NCBI GenBank assembly: GCA_026120185.1
Contig: JANUWF010001726.1
Span: 16,001 to 80,000, forward strand
Origin: Voacanga thouarsii
Taxonomy: Eukaryota; Streptophyta; Magnoliopsida; Gentianales; Apocynaceae
Direction: 5' to 3'
Length of the DNA: 64,000 bases
This document shows positions 1-11,370 of the stretch, piece after piece. The notes beneath the pieces were generated by a model. It made no database searches, was not told the origin of the DNA, and worked only from the letters and a program-made list of their open reading frames with translations. The first letter of the stretch is position 1. Every line of letters begins with the position of its first letter. The position numbers were made by a program, and so were the translations under genes.

Positions 1-673
1 CCTTTGGGCTTCATGGGAGCTTTCTTCTTCTTCTTTTGAACTTTCTTCTTAGAAGAAAAAGATTCTACCATTAAAACTGCATTGGAATCCTTCTTCATGG
101 AGGATTTCGTAGTTTTGAGAAGATTGATCAACTCGGGAATGGTGGACTTAAACTTGTTCATCTGATAGCTAATTACAAATTGTGAGAAACTATTAGGCAA
201 AGACTGTAGAATTAAGTCATGATCCATTGCGAACCCGAGAGATCCAAGCTTCTCTATTAAGCCCAGCATCTTCAGCCCATAAGTGGCCACAAAAGAATCC
301 TCTGCCATTTTACAACGGAATAGTTGCTTTGAGATCTCGTATCTCTTAGTTCTGGCTTGGGCGGTAAACAGCTCTCGAAGATGTAGTATAATCGATTGAG
401 CATCTATATACTCGTGCTGTTTTGCAGCTTGGGAGTCATGGATGCCAGTACAATACACGATGTTGTATCACTATCCTCCTTGTACCTTTTATGGACAACA
501 TGCTCATTAGCCTGAGCATCTTGAGCTGGTGGTGGCAGAATAGGAGCATCTAGCACGTAAAGCAACTTTTTCGATTTTAGAACGATTCTCAAGTTTCTAT
601 ACCAGTCTAGGTAGTTTGATTCAGTTAACTTGTTGGTTTCTAAGATGCTATGTAGGTTTAGGTTTGTAGACAT
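1..673 (-). pseudogene. Copia gag polyprotein, N-terminal half, frameshifted
   Basis: Capsid (gag) region of a Ty1/Copia retrotransposon read on the minus strand. The first part (673 down to about 404) opens with an ATG and contains the plant Copia gag signature around TESNYLDWYRNLRIVLKSKK, then LLYVLDAPILPPP. Around 415-430 the frame shifts. In another frame the protein continues to the window edge with typical gag text such as AQARTKRYEISKQLFRCK and LPNSFSQFVISYQMNKFK, ending in a lysine-rich stretch. The element runs off the left edge, so protease, integrase and RT are not visible here. Its primer-binding site and 5' LTR lie to the right (2498-3865). Gag would coat the RNA in cytoplasmic virus-like particles, but this copy cannot make a full protein. 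The family is clear; the exact frameshift point is approximate. Confidence 0.85.
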
Positions 674-2497
674 GATGCAAGTGTCCTAGATGTAAAGATG
701 GAGAGGATTAGCTACTGTATATGCACATGAAATGCAAATAATTAGTACTTTAATTAAGCGCATTTTTATTTCACTATTTTACTCAAACCAATAGCCCCCA
801 CTACTGATTCGAGAATGCCTGTTGGAAGCTTTCCTAATGGACCGGTATCCAAATTCCTCAAGAATAACCTTAGGTTTGCCCAACAAGCCACCCTTGAGTT
901 CATTGGTAGGTATCCAATACCAATTACATTGTATGTAATTGTCGGATCATTGAGTGATTAACAGCTTTTAATCTTAAAGCCTTTTGGGCCACCCCAACTT
1001 TTCCTCTAAATTTCTTTATACTTGAGTTGGCCCAACCGGAATAAAGAATTTAGTTAAACTCGACCCATTAATCAGGAATTTAATTCCAAAGGAACTTAAT
1101 TCTATAGCTTGAACATGCCCGATGTCGAGTAGGCTTGGGTTTGCCCAACAACCTGGTCTCGAAAAATGACTCTCGTTCTTACTATATTAATGGAAGGAAT
1201 TAGGTTTAATATTAATTGAGAGATTTGTTCCTTTTAGTGATTTCAATAAATGACATGCATAAAAATCAATAAATCACAAAATTGATAATCATGGTAATAA
1301 ATCGATTACGTGGTATGGTTATGGACTTTACCCTAAATTAATTTCTTTGAGTCATAAAAGAAATTACTATAGTTAACCCTATGTCTTCATGCATGATTTA
1401 AGTAGAAAGTCATACCTCCTTACCTTGTTTTGGTTGCCATCTTCAAAATAAAATAATTCTACTTCTATCTAACCTATGTAAACTAATTACATAATTTCCT
1501 AAAGAGAGAAAACCTCGAGTTACATTTGAGGGGAGTTAGATGAGAAGAGAAATTACACAAGAATTTTAGAGAAGATAGGACACGCATGCCCTATTTCATA
1601 AAAAACCAAAACTGTAAAATGCATGAACAGATATAATTAGTTTTAGTCCGTAACCATCTACCATGCCATTAATTATGCTTAAACAAAATAAACATATAAT
1701 TTTCATTATTTTAAAATCACTATTTTGGAAAAATAAAACAAATTCTAAAATCAATATTTTAGAAAAATAGATTAATTTTAAATTTTCAAAATCATTATTT
1801 TGAAAAATAAAATTATTTGTCTCAAAACTAATTTTGAGGAAATGCTTTTGGGTCCCATCTCTCATCAAATGAGAATTTTCCCTTTTAAAACTCTATTTCA
1901 GATTTTTTTTTTAAATGGCTGGAATGTCCCAAATAACAGAGTAGAACCGGCGCCGGTTAGAAGCTCGAAGCGACATTGGCTCCAGTTTGGTTTTAAGAAA
2001 ATTTTTCCAGAAACGATTTCTAGACATCACAAAAACAGCACGAGAACCGGTGTCGATTGGGAGCCGGAGCAGCGTCGGCTGTAGTCGAGAAGAGGCGGCG
2101 TTTTTTGAAATTTTTTCAGAAATAGTTTCTGGTGCCTTCTTTTTCTACAAATTTTTAGTGAGAACAATTCTCAACAGAATTTTCTGTTTTGAAGCTCAAA
2201 ACGACAATCAATTTGTTAGTTTGAACAAAAACAAAATAGAAAATTAGGATATAACGGAAGGCAACCACCATGTTCGAGAAAACGTTTTTCTACAAAAACT
2301 TGTAGCACATAAAGAAAACATTTTTCGAAATATGCGGTAACTATTACACAAGCATATTGTGCTACGGACCCAACCCATAATGCTCGAAACGATTTCGACT
2401 CGAGTGAAAATAATTTTTCACAGTGAACAAAGACAAACACGACTACATGAAATGGCTTTCACGCAGGGAACAATGTCTGCAAACCACATATAGCATA
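674..2497 (-). other. Long untranslated leader between Copia primer-binding site and gag
   Basis: About 1.8 kb of minus-strand sequence separates the primer-binding site from the gag start. I see no conserved coding sequence in it. It contains segment R (1037-1946), which recurs at 16051-16962, and a GC-richer stretch at 1945-2110 with CCGGCGCCGG-like words. Such a long leader is unusual for a Copia element. Part of it may be an old insertion, or LTR sequence of a related family, because its second copy directly follows a Copia-type LTR start at 14997. Confidence 0.5.
1037..1946 (+). repeat. Segment R, copy 1 (direct repeat of 16051-16962)
   Basis: From CGGAATAAAGAATTTAG to AACAGAGTAGAA this 910-bp block matches 16051-16962 in the same orientation with only scattered single-base differences. 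The flanks on both sides are unrelated between the two copies, so the boundaries are rearrangement breakpoints. The only long open frame in it (1596-1868, minus, 90 codons) is low complexity and not a convincing gene. Confidence 0.9.
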
Positions 2498-2509
2498 GCT
2501 CTGACACCA
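2498..2509 (-). promoter_or_regulatory. Primer-binding site of the Copia element
   Basis: Reads TGGTGTCAGAGC on the minus strand, one base from the TGGTATCAGAGC complement of the initiator tRNA-Met 3' end. It lies two bases inside the 5' LTR end at 2512, where reverse transcription of this element would have been primed. Confidence 0.85.
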
Positions 2510-2511
2510 CT

Positions 2512-3865
2512 TGTTGGGTATCTCCCATGCATATCATATATGGCGCGACGAAAAATTAAAACGAGATACCATTCCGGGATCCGTATATGTGTGGAAAACA
2601 AGACATATAGAGAACAAAGGTAACGACTTTTTACCTTTCTTTGAGTGTCCGGGAAAAATAAAATTTTTCTCCTTCTTGTACGAGGCGCGATCCGGCAATC
2701 TTCTTGATTAAATACCATGCGAGTTGAATGTCCAATCACTATAATCACGGTATGTGATTATCTCTAACAAAAATCCACATGGAGGATCACACTAAAGCAC
2801 CAAGTTTTTACGTGCTAGCGAGAAAACAAAGTGGCGGCTAGGGTTCTTATTTTTCGAGAAAAATGAGAGAGAGAGAAGAAGAAGAGAAGGCTTTTCCAGC
2901 TGTTGGTTTTTCGTGTATCACCCTTCTATTAGGGTTTTGTGCATATCCTTTATTTGTCACGAAAAATCACTGAAAATTGAGAATTCTAAAACAGTTAGAA
3001 TTCCCTAACTGTACATGGAAATATCAAGTTCTCATAATTATAATTTGGCCATAACAACTTCTCTTTCTCACAATTAACCCCACTATATTATCAAATAACA
3101 TCTTGAGTATATAATCGTCTATTGTGTATGACCTATTATGTTTCCCAATCAATTGGCAGCGAACATGAATTAATTCAAACGTCTTTGAGATTAATAATCC
3201 ATAATTAATTAGAATTAATCATATCAAATCTAATCAGGATTGGTTTATTAATTCATCAATTAATAAACCCATATTCTCAGATCATGAGCGGTATCTAACA
3301 AGACATCATGACCACCCAAGAGTCCAGGAAGTCAAGTGACTTGACACGAACCCTTCAATAACAAATTACAGCGCAATTAACTCTTTTCATCATATAATAT
3401 CTCATTCGGTTTGGAGAATGGAATTGGTGCCTACTCCCTCTATAATATATTAATTCTGGCCCGAATATAATGATACTTGTACCAGGAACCCACTACTCTA
3501 AATGTGTATCAATTGGAACTGTTTCCAATACACAATCGCCTTGGCCAAGGACTTCTCGAGTAGTAATTTCTATAAGTGGCCGTGAGATATTCACCCCTAT
3601 TATTAGGAGTGGTGAATCCTTGATTGACCCTCTCAACTACGATTAGGGACTATTTAAGTACTAACACTATGCAGTGTAATAGGAATCTCATATCATGATC
3701 TCTATCATGATTTCCTTAACATAATGTTGTACTAGGGACTTTATCTAACAGTTATATTATATAAAAGTGAACAAAAGAAATTGTAAGATAAATGATGCCT
3801 TTTATTAAAATAAAATGTGTCATATACAACGTACAAGTGATTGCCTCTAGGGCATAACACTAACA
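2512..3865 (-). mobile_element. Copia 5' LTR (LTR A)
   Basis: 1,354-bp long terminal repeat. On the minus strand it begins TGTTAGTGTTATGCCC and ends in ACCCAACA, next to the primer-binding site. It matches 11371-13116 over its length, except that about 360 bp present there (about 12533-12891) are missing here after CTCAACTAC, at a short TAC repeat. The outer side carries the 5-bp target duplication GATGC (3866-3870), which also precedes the other LTR at 11366-11370. Confidence 0.88.
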
Positions 3866-3867
3866 GA

Positions 3868-4098
3868 TGCTTATCTTCAACTGATGAATTTGATGCCGAC
3901 CAATCTTCTGGATGGTTTCAGATACGGCACAGACATTCTATAGATATTCCCGGTCTATCTCACTGTTACAATGACCAAGGTATAATACAACCAGAAGAAC
4001 CACCCAAAGAATAATAACAACAGCCTCAGAGACAAGTTCAACCTCCAAGGAACCGTCGAGGATTTCATTGTGGGACTAGTTTTTATCCTTTTTTTTAG
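3868..4098 (+). pseudogene. 3' end of the MULE companion gene, downstream of the Copia insertion
   Basis: A 76-codon frame starts at the TGC of the GATGC target duplication, reads through QIRHRHSIDIPGLSHC, then a Gln/Pro/Arg-rich tail (QPEEPPKEQQQPQRQ, then PPRNRRGFHCGT), and ends at TAG 4096-4098. It continues, in frame, the protein read at 10987-11370, which stops at the same GATGC in front of the other Copia LTR. So this is the C-terminus of a gene split by the Copia insertion. Arg-rich CGT-ending tails are familiar from plant-mobile-domain/PP7-long-form proteins carried by some MULEs, but that family assignment is inferred. The split and the in-frame continuation are seen directly. Confidence 0.6.
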
Positions 4099-5615
4099 AT
4101 TATTTCATTTGTAATAAATTTTATTACTTGTATCACGTTTTAGAGTTCAATTTAGTTTGACCATTTTTAAGACAAAATTAATAATAATAGAACTTTAAAA
4201 ACAAATATAATATAATTTTTTAAATGATTTTTTTAGAACATTAATATTTCACACATTATCCGAATTCAGTTAATTTATAAATTATTTGGATTATGAAATG
4301 TAAGGGAATTATGAAATTTAGATAATTGATATTTAAATTTAAATATTTGACACTATAATTTTGGTGTATTCATATAGTTGAGAATTTATATTTTTATAAT
4401 TTTCTTCAATAATTAAATATTATAAATTAAACTTAAATTAAAAATACAAATTTATTTCAAAATCCAATACAAATAAAATTAATTGTAGTAACAATAGAAT
4501 ACGTATATTACATGTTAATATCAAATTTAAAATAATACATTTTGTTTGTGAGTTATTTAAATTTATATAGGCCTTTATATAATTTTTTGTTATTTAAAAG
4601 TATTAATTCCTTTGAAATACAAAGTTGGAAGTTTATAAAATTGAAATATAAGAAATGAGAGGAAGAAGTCACAAAAATGATAAAATGCTTACAATAAAAA
4701 AAAAGGATATTTTTAATATGTTAAGATAGTTGAGAATTTAAAATTTTATAAATTTTTAACGAATAATTAAATATTATAAATTAAACTGTGAATAAAAATT
4801 TATTTTAAAATCTAATATAAATAAAATCAACTGTAATAAAAATACAGATATTAATTATTACACCATGTCCATCCATGTCATACTTAACTTAACATAATTA
4901 TTACAGATGGAATTAGAGATTTACTAAAGATATTCATTTTTCACTAAGTTTTAATTTGTACACAAGCGCGACAGGTTATTTTTACCTTTATTGGATTTTT
5001 TTTTTAGCAAAATGACTCTATTTTGAATTAAAAAAATTCACCAGCATTGGGTGTACCAAGGCAAATGGAGTTTCAAGAACTCCTTGAATTAATTTGCCAA
5101 GGTTAGGGAGTAAATTATAAGAAAAGAAATATTAAAAGATAATTTTTTAAAAAATTTTTGAAGAGACGAAATGTATAATTTAAATAAATTTTAAAAAAAA
5201 TTAATTTTATTAACGTAAAATCGAAAACTTTTAAAGTTTTTCTAGATCCATCTCTAGCAATTATTGATGCATCGAAAGCAATCGCTAGTTCATTTGTCAC
5301 TTAATCTGTAGTTGTTGAAACACCCATGCTGACCAAGGGTGTTGTTGCTACCATCATATATCATGAGGAGACAAGCGAGATCTTCATGTATTCGTCAATT
5401 CTTGATACGTAGTTGTTGTGAAATCAATAAGCTTCATGGATGTATGCTTTCAATAATTTTTTTCATCTAAAATTCAAAATCAGAAATGTAGTTTTTTGAA
5501 ATTTCTTATTAACTATCTATTGTTAGCTAGCTAAATATAATGTCTATACATAACTTTTGCCTTGCATAGTTAACTCTATTTGATTAGTTTGTTTTGATCA
5601 TCTCTTCGTCCATGC
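4099..5615. other. AT-rich non-coding stretch
   Basis: Very AT-rich sequence with short degenerate direct repeats (compare about 4370-4480 with 4728-4830, both around ATATTATAAATTAAACT). A less AT-rich patch at about 5040-5420 could be an old gene or transposon fragment, but I recognise no domain. No supported gene. Confidence 0.5.
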
Positions 5616-5825
5616 CAGGGACGAAATTGGGGACTTGGGGTTAGGAGGGGAGGAAGGAGAAGGTGGGACAAACTATAATAAAAACTATATTAGAAGGATA
5701 ATACTATGATTTATCAAAAATTATTGGGAAGCGAAATATAAAATTTTAAAAAAATTTAAAATAAATTATAAGATTTAATTATTTTTTTTTTTTTTGGCGC
5801 GGGGCGAGAGGTAGCTCCGTCTCTA
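5616..5825. mobile_element. 210-bp hAT-type MITE
   Basis: Starts CAGGGACGAAATTGGGG and ends GTAGCTCCGTCTCTA. The ends are imperfect inverted repeats (YAGRGACG). It is flanked by GTCCATGC (5608-5615) and GTCCATGT (5826-5833), an 8-bp target duplication with one mismatch, as expected for hAT elements. The interior is AT-rich with no coding capacity, so it would depend on a transposase supplied elsewhere. Confidence 0.65.
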
Positions 5826-6009
5826 GTCCATGTTGTCGCAAACATCTAATCAGAGGCGTATAGAGCCTTAGGGAAACGAGTTGCTTCCTAAGGCCCCAGT
5901 TATATAAGAGGCCTCAGAATTTTATACACACATGTATATTACACCTTACATAATCTAAAAATGAATGAAAAATTAATAAAAAATTGCATTTGTTTACAAT
6001 TTAATTAAT

Positions 6010-8500
6010 TATGGGAAAAGCCTATTTATTAGATTTTTTGGATCCGTAATCTTTTTTATGTCTATTAATTAATTTTTTTAAAGACAAGGCCCATTTTTTA
6101 TAGTTTAACTTATTTCAATAACTTAAAAAAGAAATTTAAAATAATTAAAAGAGTCGACCTTTTTTTTTTTTTTCAAAAGTTAACACTATCTTTAATTTTT
6201 TTATTCTTTCCTTTAAGAGAAAGACGCTCCCTCCTCTTAATATTGAAACTAAAAAAGTCAAGATGCTACTTCTTCTCAACCTCTCTATTTCACACAAAAT
6301 TCACAACAAATGTGCATCCAACTAGCATATATTTTATTTGATTCTTGAAATCAAGAAGAATACAAGAGAAGACGAAAAAAAAAAAATTGATTGTGTATTA
6401 TAAGAAATTTAGTCTTTATTTGCTTCATCCATTAGACGATGAAAAGTTTTACAAGATTATGATTGTAAATTTTTTGTTAAATTTTTATCTCAAACCTAAC
6501 GGGAAAATAAAATAGAAAGTGTCAAGGTAATAATGTTTCGAATTTCCAATATAAGAGATGCTTTGATTCCACTATAAAAAAAGTAGTGAAAATCCTAAAA
6601 TAAAAAGAAAAGATATATGTTTAGCAACTTATGAGATTGAAAATTTTGAATTTTTATTAGGAATGAATATTTGGTATGATATATTATTTACTGTCAATTT
6701 TGTTAATTAGTAAGACCTTACAGTCTAAAAATATACACATAGATATTACTATAAAACAGTTAAATGGTTTTACTACTAATTTAAAAGATTATAGGGAAAA
6801 TGAATTTGCATATGTTTTGGAATCTTCTGAAGAAATAGCTATTGAAATGGATATAAAACCTAAATGTCATTAAAACCTATGATTCATCAAAAAAGTCATT
6901 TTGACGAAAATAATAATAATAATGAGATGATACATTTTGCTGAAGATTTTTTTCGTACTGAATATTTTTTATACATAATTGACCAAGCTATTTCTATTGA
7001 AAATAGGTTTAATCAATTTTCAGAATATAAAAATATTTTTATTTTTTTATTTACCTCACAAAAATTAATAACTTTACATGAAGAAACATTAAAAAAATTA
7101 TATTAACCTTGAAAATTACTTTAAAAAATTTGGTGATCATTTTTATATTGATAGTATTAATTAGGGGCGGCAATATTGAACACGACACGCCAACACGACA
7201 CGGTTATAGCGGGTTAGGGTTGGGGTTTCGCGGGTTCGGGTCGAAACAGGTCAACCCGTTTAACTTTAAACGTGTACAGGTCATAAACGGGTTCAATCTG
7301 TTTTAACCCGTTTCAACCCGCGAAGCCGTTTAACTTTTTTTAATATTTATATTTAATACTTTTTGTGATACCCTACAAATTTTACTATAGAAAATTAGAT
7401 AATTTAATTTTTTACATGAATTAATTGAATTCAATTTTATTATATGAATTAATTAAATTGTTTGTATGTCTATTTTGTTTAATTATATGAGACATCTTAA
7501 AAAAAATAAATGATGTTAATGTAGTTATTTGCTTGATATATAGTAAATGAATCATTCTTAATTAATTGTTATTTAGTGTCTATAATAATAATATTAGTAC
7601 GAGTTGGTAAGCAACGACCTTACGCGAGTCTAAAGTGGAATGTTAGACCTTTAGGAAATAACGTATGTAATATGCCTACAGGCCGAATCGAATATAGAAT
7701 GAAAAGAAACTCGTGTGGTGCATTTACCAGAGGGTAAGGTTCACTCAGTATCGATTGACTAGTTCGTATACTATGCTATTTCTGACATTGGGACAAAGAC
7801 AATTTGAATTACACCCTACAAGGACAAGCCTTCCTTTCGTGCTCGTTTTTTGCTCTCCATTTGCTCTTTAAAATTCCTAGCATGCTACGACAAAATTGTT
7901 GTTCTAAATATCTAGAGAAAATAATTTCTTGAATAATCCAATTTTATTGCAAAATTATATTTGTTTAGATTTTTAAGATTAAATCTTATGAATTTATTAA
8001 GATTTCTAAATATTTAGCGGGATGGTTTGTTATTTTATTGATTATTTATGACTTTACGGACTATTTTATTAGTTTTTTAATTTTATATAATTTGATTTGA
8101 TTTTTTCAAATTTTTTGTGTAATGGTGCACAGATTGGCGGGTTTAGTAGGTATTCGGGTTGACGAATTTAGTAATTATCTATTTAATTTTTGTGTCTAAT
8201 TGTGTCATGTCGTGTCAACCCGTTTTATAACACGAACAAGACATGAAAATAAATGGGTTGACACGACACGACACGTTTATTAATTGGGTCGTGTTCGGGT
8301 TGGCCTATCAAGTGTAATTATCTCAAGTTGACACGACCCGCCAACCCGAACACGACACGATTGCCACCCCTAGTATTAATGATTTACCTTCAAAAATTGA
8401 AAGTGTTGAAACAAATTTTGACAAAAGAAATTAGTACTTTAATAAAAAATGTTAAACTATATTAAAATGTTAGATTCTTTCCCAAATACATACATTGCTT
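6010..8500 (+). repeat. Inverted repeat unit, copy 1 (partner 16961-19455)
   Basis: About 2.5 kb that recurs as reverse complement at 16961-19455, including the nested hAT element and its target duplications. The short predicted peptides are the same in both copies apart from one His/Tyr difference, so the copying is recent compared with the age of the transposons. The breakpoints are ATGGGAAAAG (left) and CATTGCTT (right). Confidence 0.92.
7162..8372. mobile_element. Nested 1.2-kb non-autonomous hAT-like element
   Basis: 1,211 bp with 13-bp terminal inverted repeats: TAGGGGCGGCAAT at the left, and ATTGCCACCCCTA at the right (one mismatch when inverted). It is flanked by a perfect 8-bp duplication GTATTAAT (7154-7161 and 8373-8380). 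Subterminal regions are rich in CGTGTCGTGTTCGGG-type words in opposite orientations. There is no transposase. The 8-bp duplication and the ends fit the hAT superfamily. It sits inside the transposase region of an older hAT element. Confidence 0.88.
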
Positions 8501-8600
8501 ACAAAATATTATTACCATTAGAAAATGTGTTAATCTGGGTTGACTTTAGTAAAAAATGACATTGCAGAAGTACTCTTTAAGGGCCTTTTAGTATAAAATT

Positions 8601-9829
8601 TAACTATTCCTAGACAACATATATAGTCATAACTCTAATATATTTCAATATATTTTCTTGTAGTATTCATAAAATCAAGATCAAGGTCGAAAAAATTTGG
8701 TAATTTGTCTTTTAATAAAAAAGGTATTATAAACCTAAACATTTAGAATTTTTCGTTAACAATAATAATACGTGACAGAAGTTGACATTGAAGTTCTTTT
8801 CAAATACATGCAAATGTACGGGTTTTCGTAGTTTGGACAAACATCAATGGTATTTTTGCAATTATCTCCGATTCTAGAGGTATTAGGTAATTATTTATAC
8901 CTCTTGCTAAGTCCATCACATGGAGTATTTATATATATATGTATGTATATATGTGCGCACGCATGTGTATATGCTAAAAATTTTGAATTCAACTTTAATA
9001 TATGTCTATCAAAATTTGGTAAAACTTTGTGATGAACATGCGATACTTGATTATTCCTGTGAATTGTCCAAAATGATATCTGGCCTGTGATTGTCATGGG
9101 GCTCAGGGATGCAAACTGCAGGACAAGTTTTGTCAATGGATGGCTACTTTTTTTTGCACGATTTCAATTCCTCAAAACAAAATTTTACAAATGTTAACTT
9201 TTTTTCACTTTTGTCAGGTGAACTAAAAATTTATTATAATTTACTCTCATTAAGTTAAAAATATGAGTTTTTAGTTATTTAAATTTAAAAATAATCTTTT
9301 TACTCTGATGGGTTGTTTTAATAGTTATACAATAATATAAATACATTAGGATTGTAAGACATATCGAAATCCCTAGTCACCTCTTGGAGTTTCCATTTCT
9401 TTTAGAGGAAGAATGTTGTGTACGTAACAATCAGAAGAATTAACGATACATAATTTGTGATAATGAATCATTATGGATTAACGTACGCTTTCACATCTAA
9501 ATAATCTTTTGAGTAAAGTTTTATTTTTGAAGAATTCGATTAAACGAATTCTTAATTTCTTTCAATGGTACTAGAGCCACCTTACATCGGATCTTATATG
9601 ATAGTCATAAGAACAACTAGCTTGATTTATGTTTATATGTTAAGATTAAAATCTTTTATGTATATATTAGTTGAGTAGTATAAGAATAATGTATTTATAT
9701 TTATGGTGAATGATTTGATTAACTTAGAATAATTCCATGACCATATTTTTTATTTGATAAATATGTATATGTATTATCGAATATTGTAACAAAATGAGTG
9801 GATTATGTTTATTTGTTTCACTTTTGAAC

Positions 9830-9919
<90 letters not shown>

Positions 9920-10229
9920 AGGGAAGGTACTAATCACCACTACTGGGGACATTGAAGATGAAAGAAGCAGTAGCCAACGCCAAACAGGGGTAGCTGGATT
10001 AAAATAATATTATAAAAAGGCATGACTTCAATGCTTCAAAAAAGCACTCAAAAAAAAAAATCAAATTCAGGAATTTTAAATTAGGATGGAAGATTTTGTA
10101 GATTGAAACTGTAATTTTGGTATTCACAGTAGTCATGGATAAGGTATGCTCAGGGGAGTATAAATTCACTCGCTGGCATGCATTTTGACTGTGCGTTGCA
10201 CTGATTGATATGTATCACAAAATGCATAA
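8601..10229. other. Non-coding stretch with an (ATT)n microsatellite
   Basis: AT-rich sequence between the hAT remnant and the MULE fragment. About 9832-9918 is a near-perfect run of TTA/ATT triplets. I see no supported gene; short open frames around 8847-9136 overlap a (TA/TG) patch and look like chance. Confidence 0.6.
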
Positions 10230-10720
10230 TCACTTCTAGGATATAGGGCAAATTTGTGAAGAATGAGATGAAAAGAAGAACACACTATGTACTGACTTTT
10301 AATCAAGATTGTGGTATTTTTAATATTGTGTCACTGCATTATGGGCATGGGAAGGGAAATAACTTGTACGAGATTAATATTGAGGCCAGGAAGTACAACT
10401 GTTCCAAATGGGAAATTTATGGAATACCTTGTTCGCACGCGTTTACAACATATCAGCAACTGGAGTTGAATCATGGAGATTTAGTGTCATAAGAAAATAC
10501 AACACTATCCTATAGAATGACTTGTACAGCACAGTTCAGGCCCATTCCACATGAGGATTATTAGCATAATCCTAACTTTAGCTTGGCCCCATTTGCTCAC
10601 CATTTCAAGAATCATCACAGGGGTAGATTGTGGACGTCGCGTATTCGAAATGAGATGAACGAACGTAATCTCGATTCACCACCTCGTTGCGAGATAAATT
10701 TAATACATCTCGCGAGCTGA
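10230..10720 (+). pseudogene. MULE (Mutator-like) transposase C-terminus with SWIM zinc finger
   Basis: The frame from about 10240 reads RTHYVLTFNQD, then CSKWEIYGIPCSHA. The latter is the core of the SWIM zinc finger (last Cys and His of CxC...CxH) found near the C-terminus of MuDR-type transposases. The first CxC appears degraded to NCSKW. After a stop at 10490-10492 the same frame carries the usual downstream text: FRPIPHEDY, then GRLWTSRIRNEMNERNLD, a motif that normally precedes a CCHC knuckle in these proteins. The knuckle itself is missing or destroyed. Everything upstream (the MULE DDE catalytic domain) is absent, so this is a dead fragment. The MULE companion gene follows directly. 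Confidence 0.78.
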
Positions 10721-11370
10721 GTTATTAGGCATTCAACAGTTCTTCTTGGACAACATAGTTACGGTCAGAATATAGTCTCGCCTGATTATGCAGTATGGTA
10801 TTGGCCTCACACTTGGTGATTGATTGGTAATTCGATTATAACGCAACCTAATCCTTCGGTCCACCAATTGAGCGGTGGGGCAACAGAAATATTAGTATGT
10901 AAATTTTCTTACATAGTATTATAAAATATATAATTTACACTCAAATAATTTATTAACATTTTGAAATACATATATAGGCTAATTTAATGCATCAGATATT
11001 GCATATTGGCAATGAAGGCTATCAAAATGCGGGTACTGTAAGTAGACAAGTGTTTGCATCAATAACAAATCTCGCTACGCGTTCGTTGATTGCCACTGGT
11101 GAGACAAGTCGTTTGAACCACCCACCCTATGAGCCAATTAGACGAAGCTACATTGCACAACCAATAATTCCGATCCCGAAAAAAGTCAATCGCGGAGTTC
11201 CGCCGGTACGGAGAGGGGGTAGACGAGTACACAGACATGCTGTACCTGATATTCCTATGCAGGATCACTACTCACCAATACACGATTATGAACAAGGTGA
11301 TCCTGCAGAAGTTGAAGATAGGTAAGCTGATTTTATTACTCCAGAGCACCTAGTCTTCGATACTAGATGC
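10721..11370 (+). pseudogene. MULE companion gene fragment (plant-mobile-domain-like), split by Copia LTR
   Basis: Broken frame: about 10720-10880 gives SPDYAVWYWPHTW and NPSVHQLSGGA with stops. From 10987 a 112-codon frame (NEGYQNAGTVSRQVF through PIPKKVNRGVPPVRRGGRR) runs to a stop at 11323-11325. In the same frame it then gives ADFITPEHLVFDTRC up to the Copia insertion site. The sequence resumes in frame at 3868. Some MULEs carry a second gene encoding a plant mobile domain (PP7-long-form/MAIN-like) protein; the DYxxWY-like motif and Arg/Pro-rich tail suggest this is one. AGGTAAG at the internal stop also looks like a splice donor, so the stop might lie in an intron. The family call is tentative. 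Confidence 0.5.

Larger units (their letters stand above)
5851..8600 (+). pseudogene. Decayed hAT element with TTF/MYM-type zinc-finger transposase remnants
   Basis: The left end, CAGAGGCGTATAGAGCC followed by CCTAAGGCCCC, looks like the terminus of plant hAT elements whose transposase has a TTF zinc finger and DUF4371. Coding remnants on the plus strand include SLFASSIRR near 6420, KTLQSKNIHIDITIKQLNG and LKDYRENEFAYVLESSEEIA (6676-6873), then KSHFDENNNNNEMIHFAEDF and YIIDQAISIENRFNQF (6864-7106). These match the central part of that family. The frames are broken many times and no C-terminal dimerisation domain is readable. A second transposon is inserted at 7162-8372. Part of this element (6010-8500) was copied in inverted orientation to 16961-19455. 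The right terminus was not found. Confidence 0.7.

Noticed and set aside
1596..1868. 90-codon frame conserved at 16610-16882
   Set aside because: Conservation is due to the recent duplication of segment R; the peptide is low complexity (Ile/Phe/Asn) with no similarity I recognise.
2498..2509. Possible tRNA-related gene at TGGTATCAGAGC-like sites (also 39105, 49617, 59044)
   Set aside because: Only 12 bases complementary to the tRNA 3' end are present; these are retroelement or pararetrovirus primer sites, with no cloverleaf.
7201..7250. GGGTTAGGGTTGGGGTTT resembling telomere repeat
   Set aside because: Only two irregular units inside the hAT-like element, part of its CGGGTT-rich subterminal sequence; also present in the inverted copy.
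8847..9136. Frames of 61 and 81 codons on opposite strands
   Set aside because: They cross a TA/TG-rich patch and show no recognisable domain.
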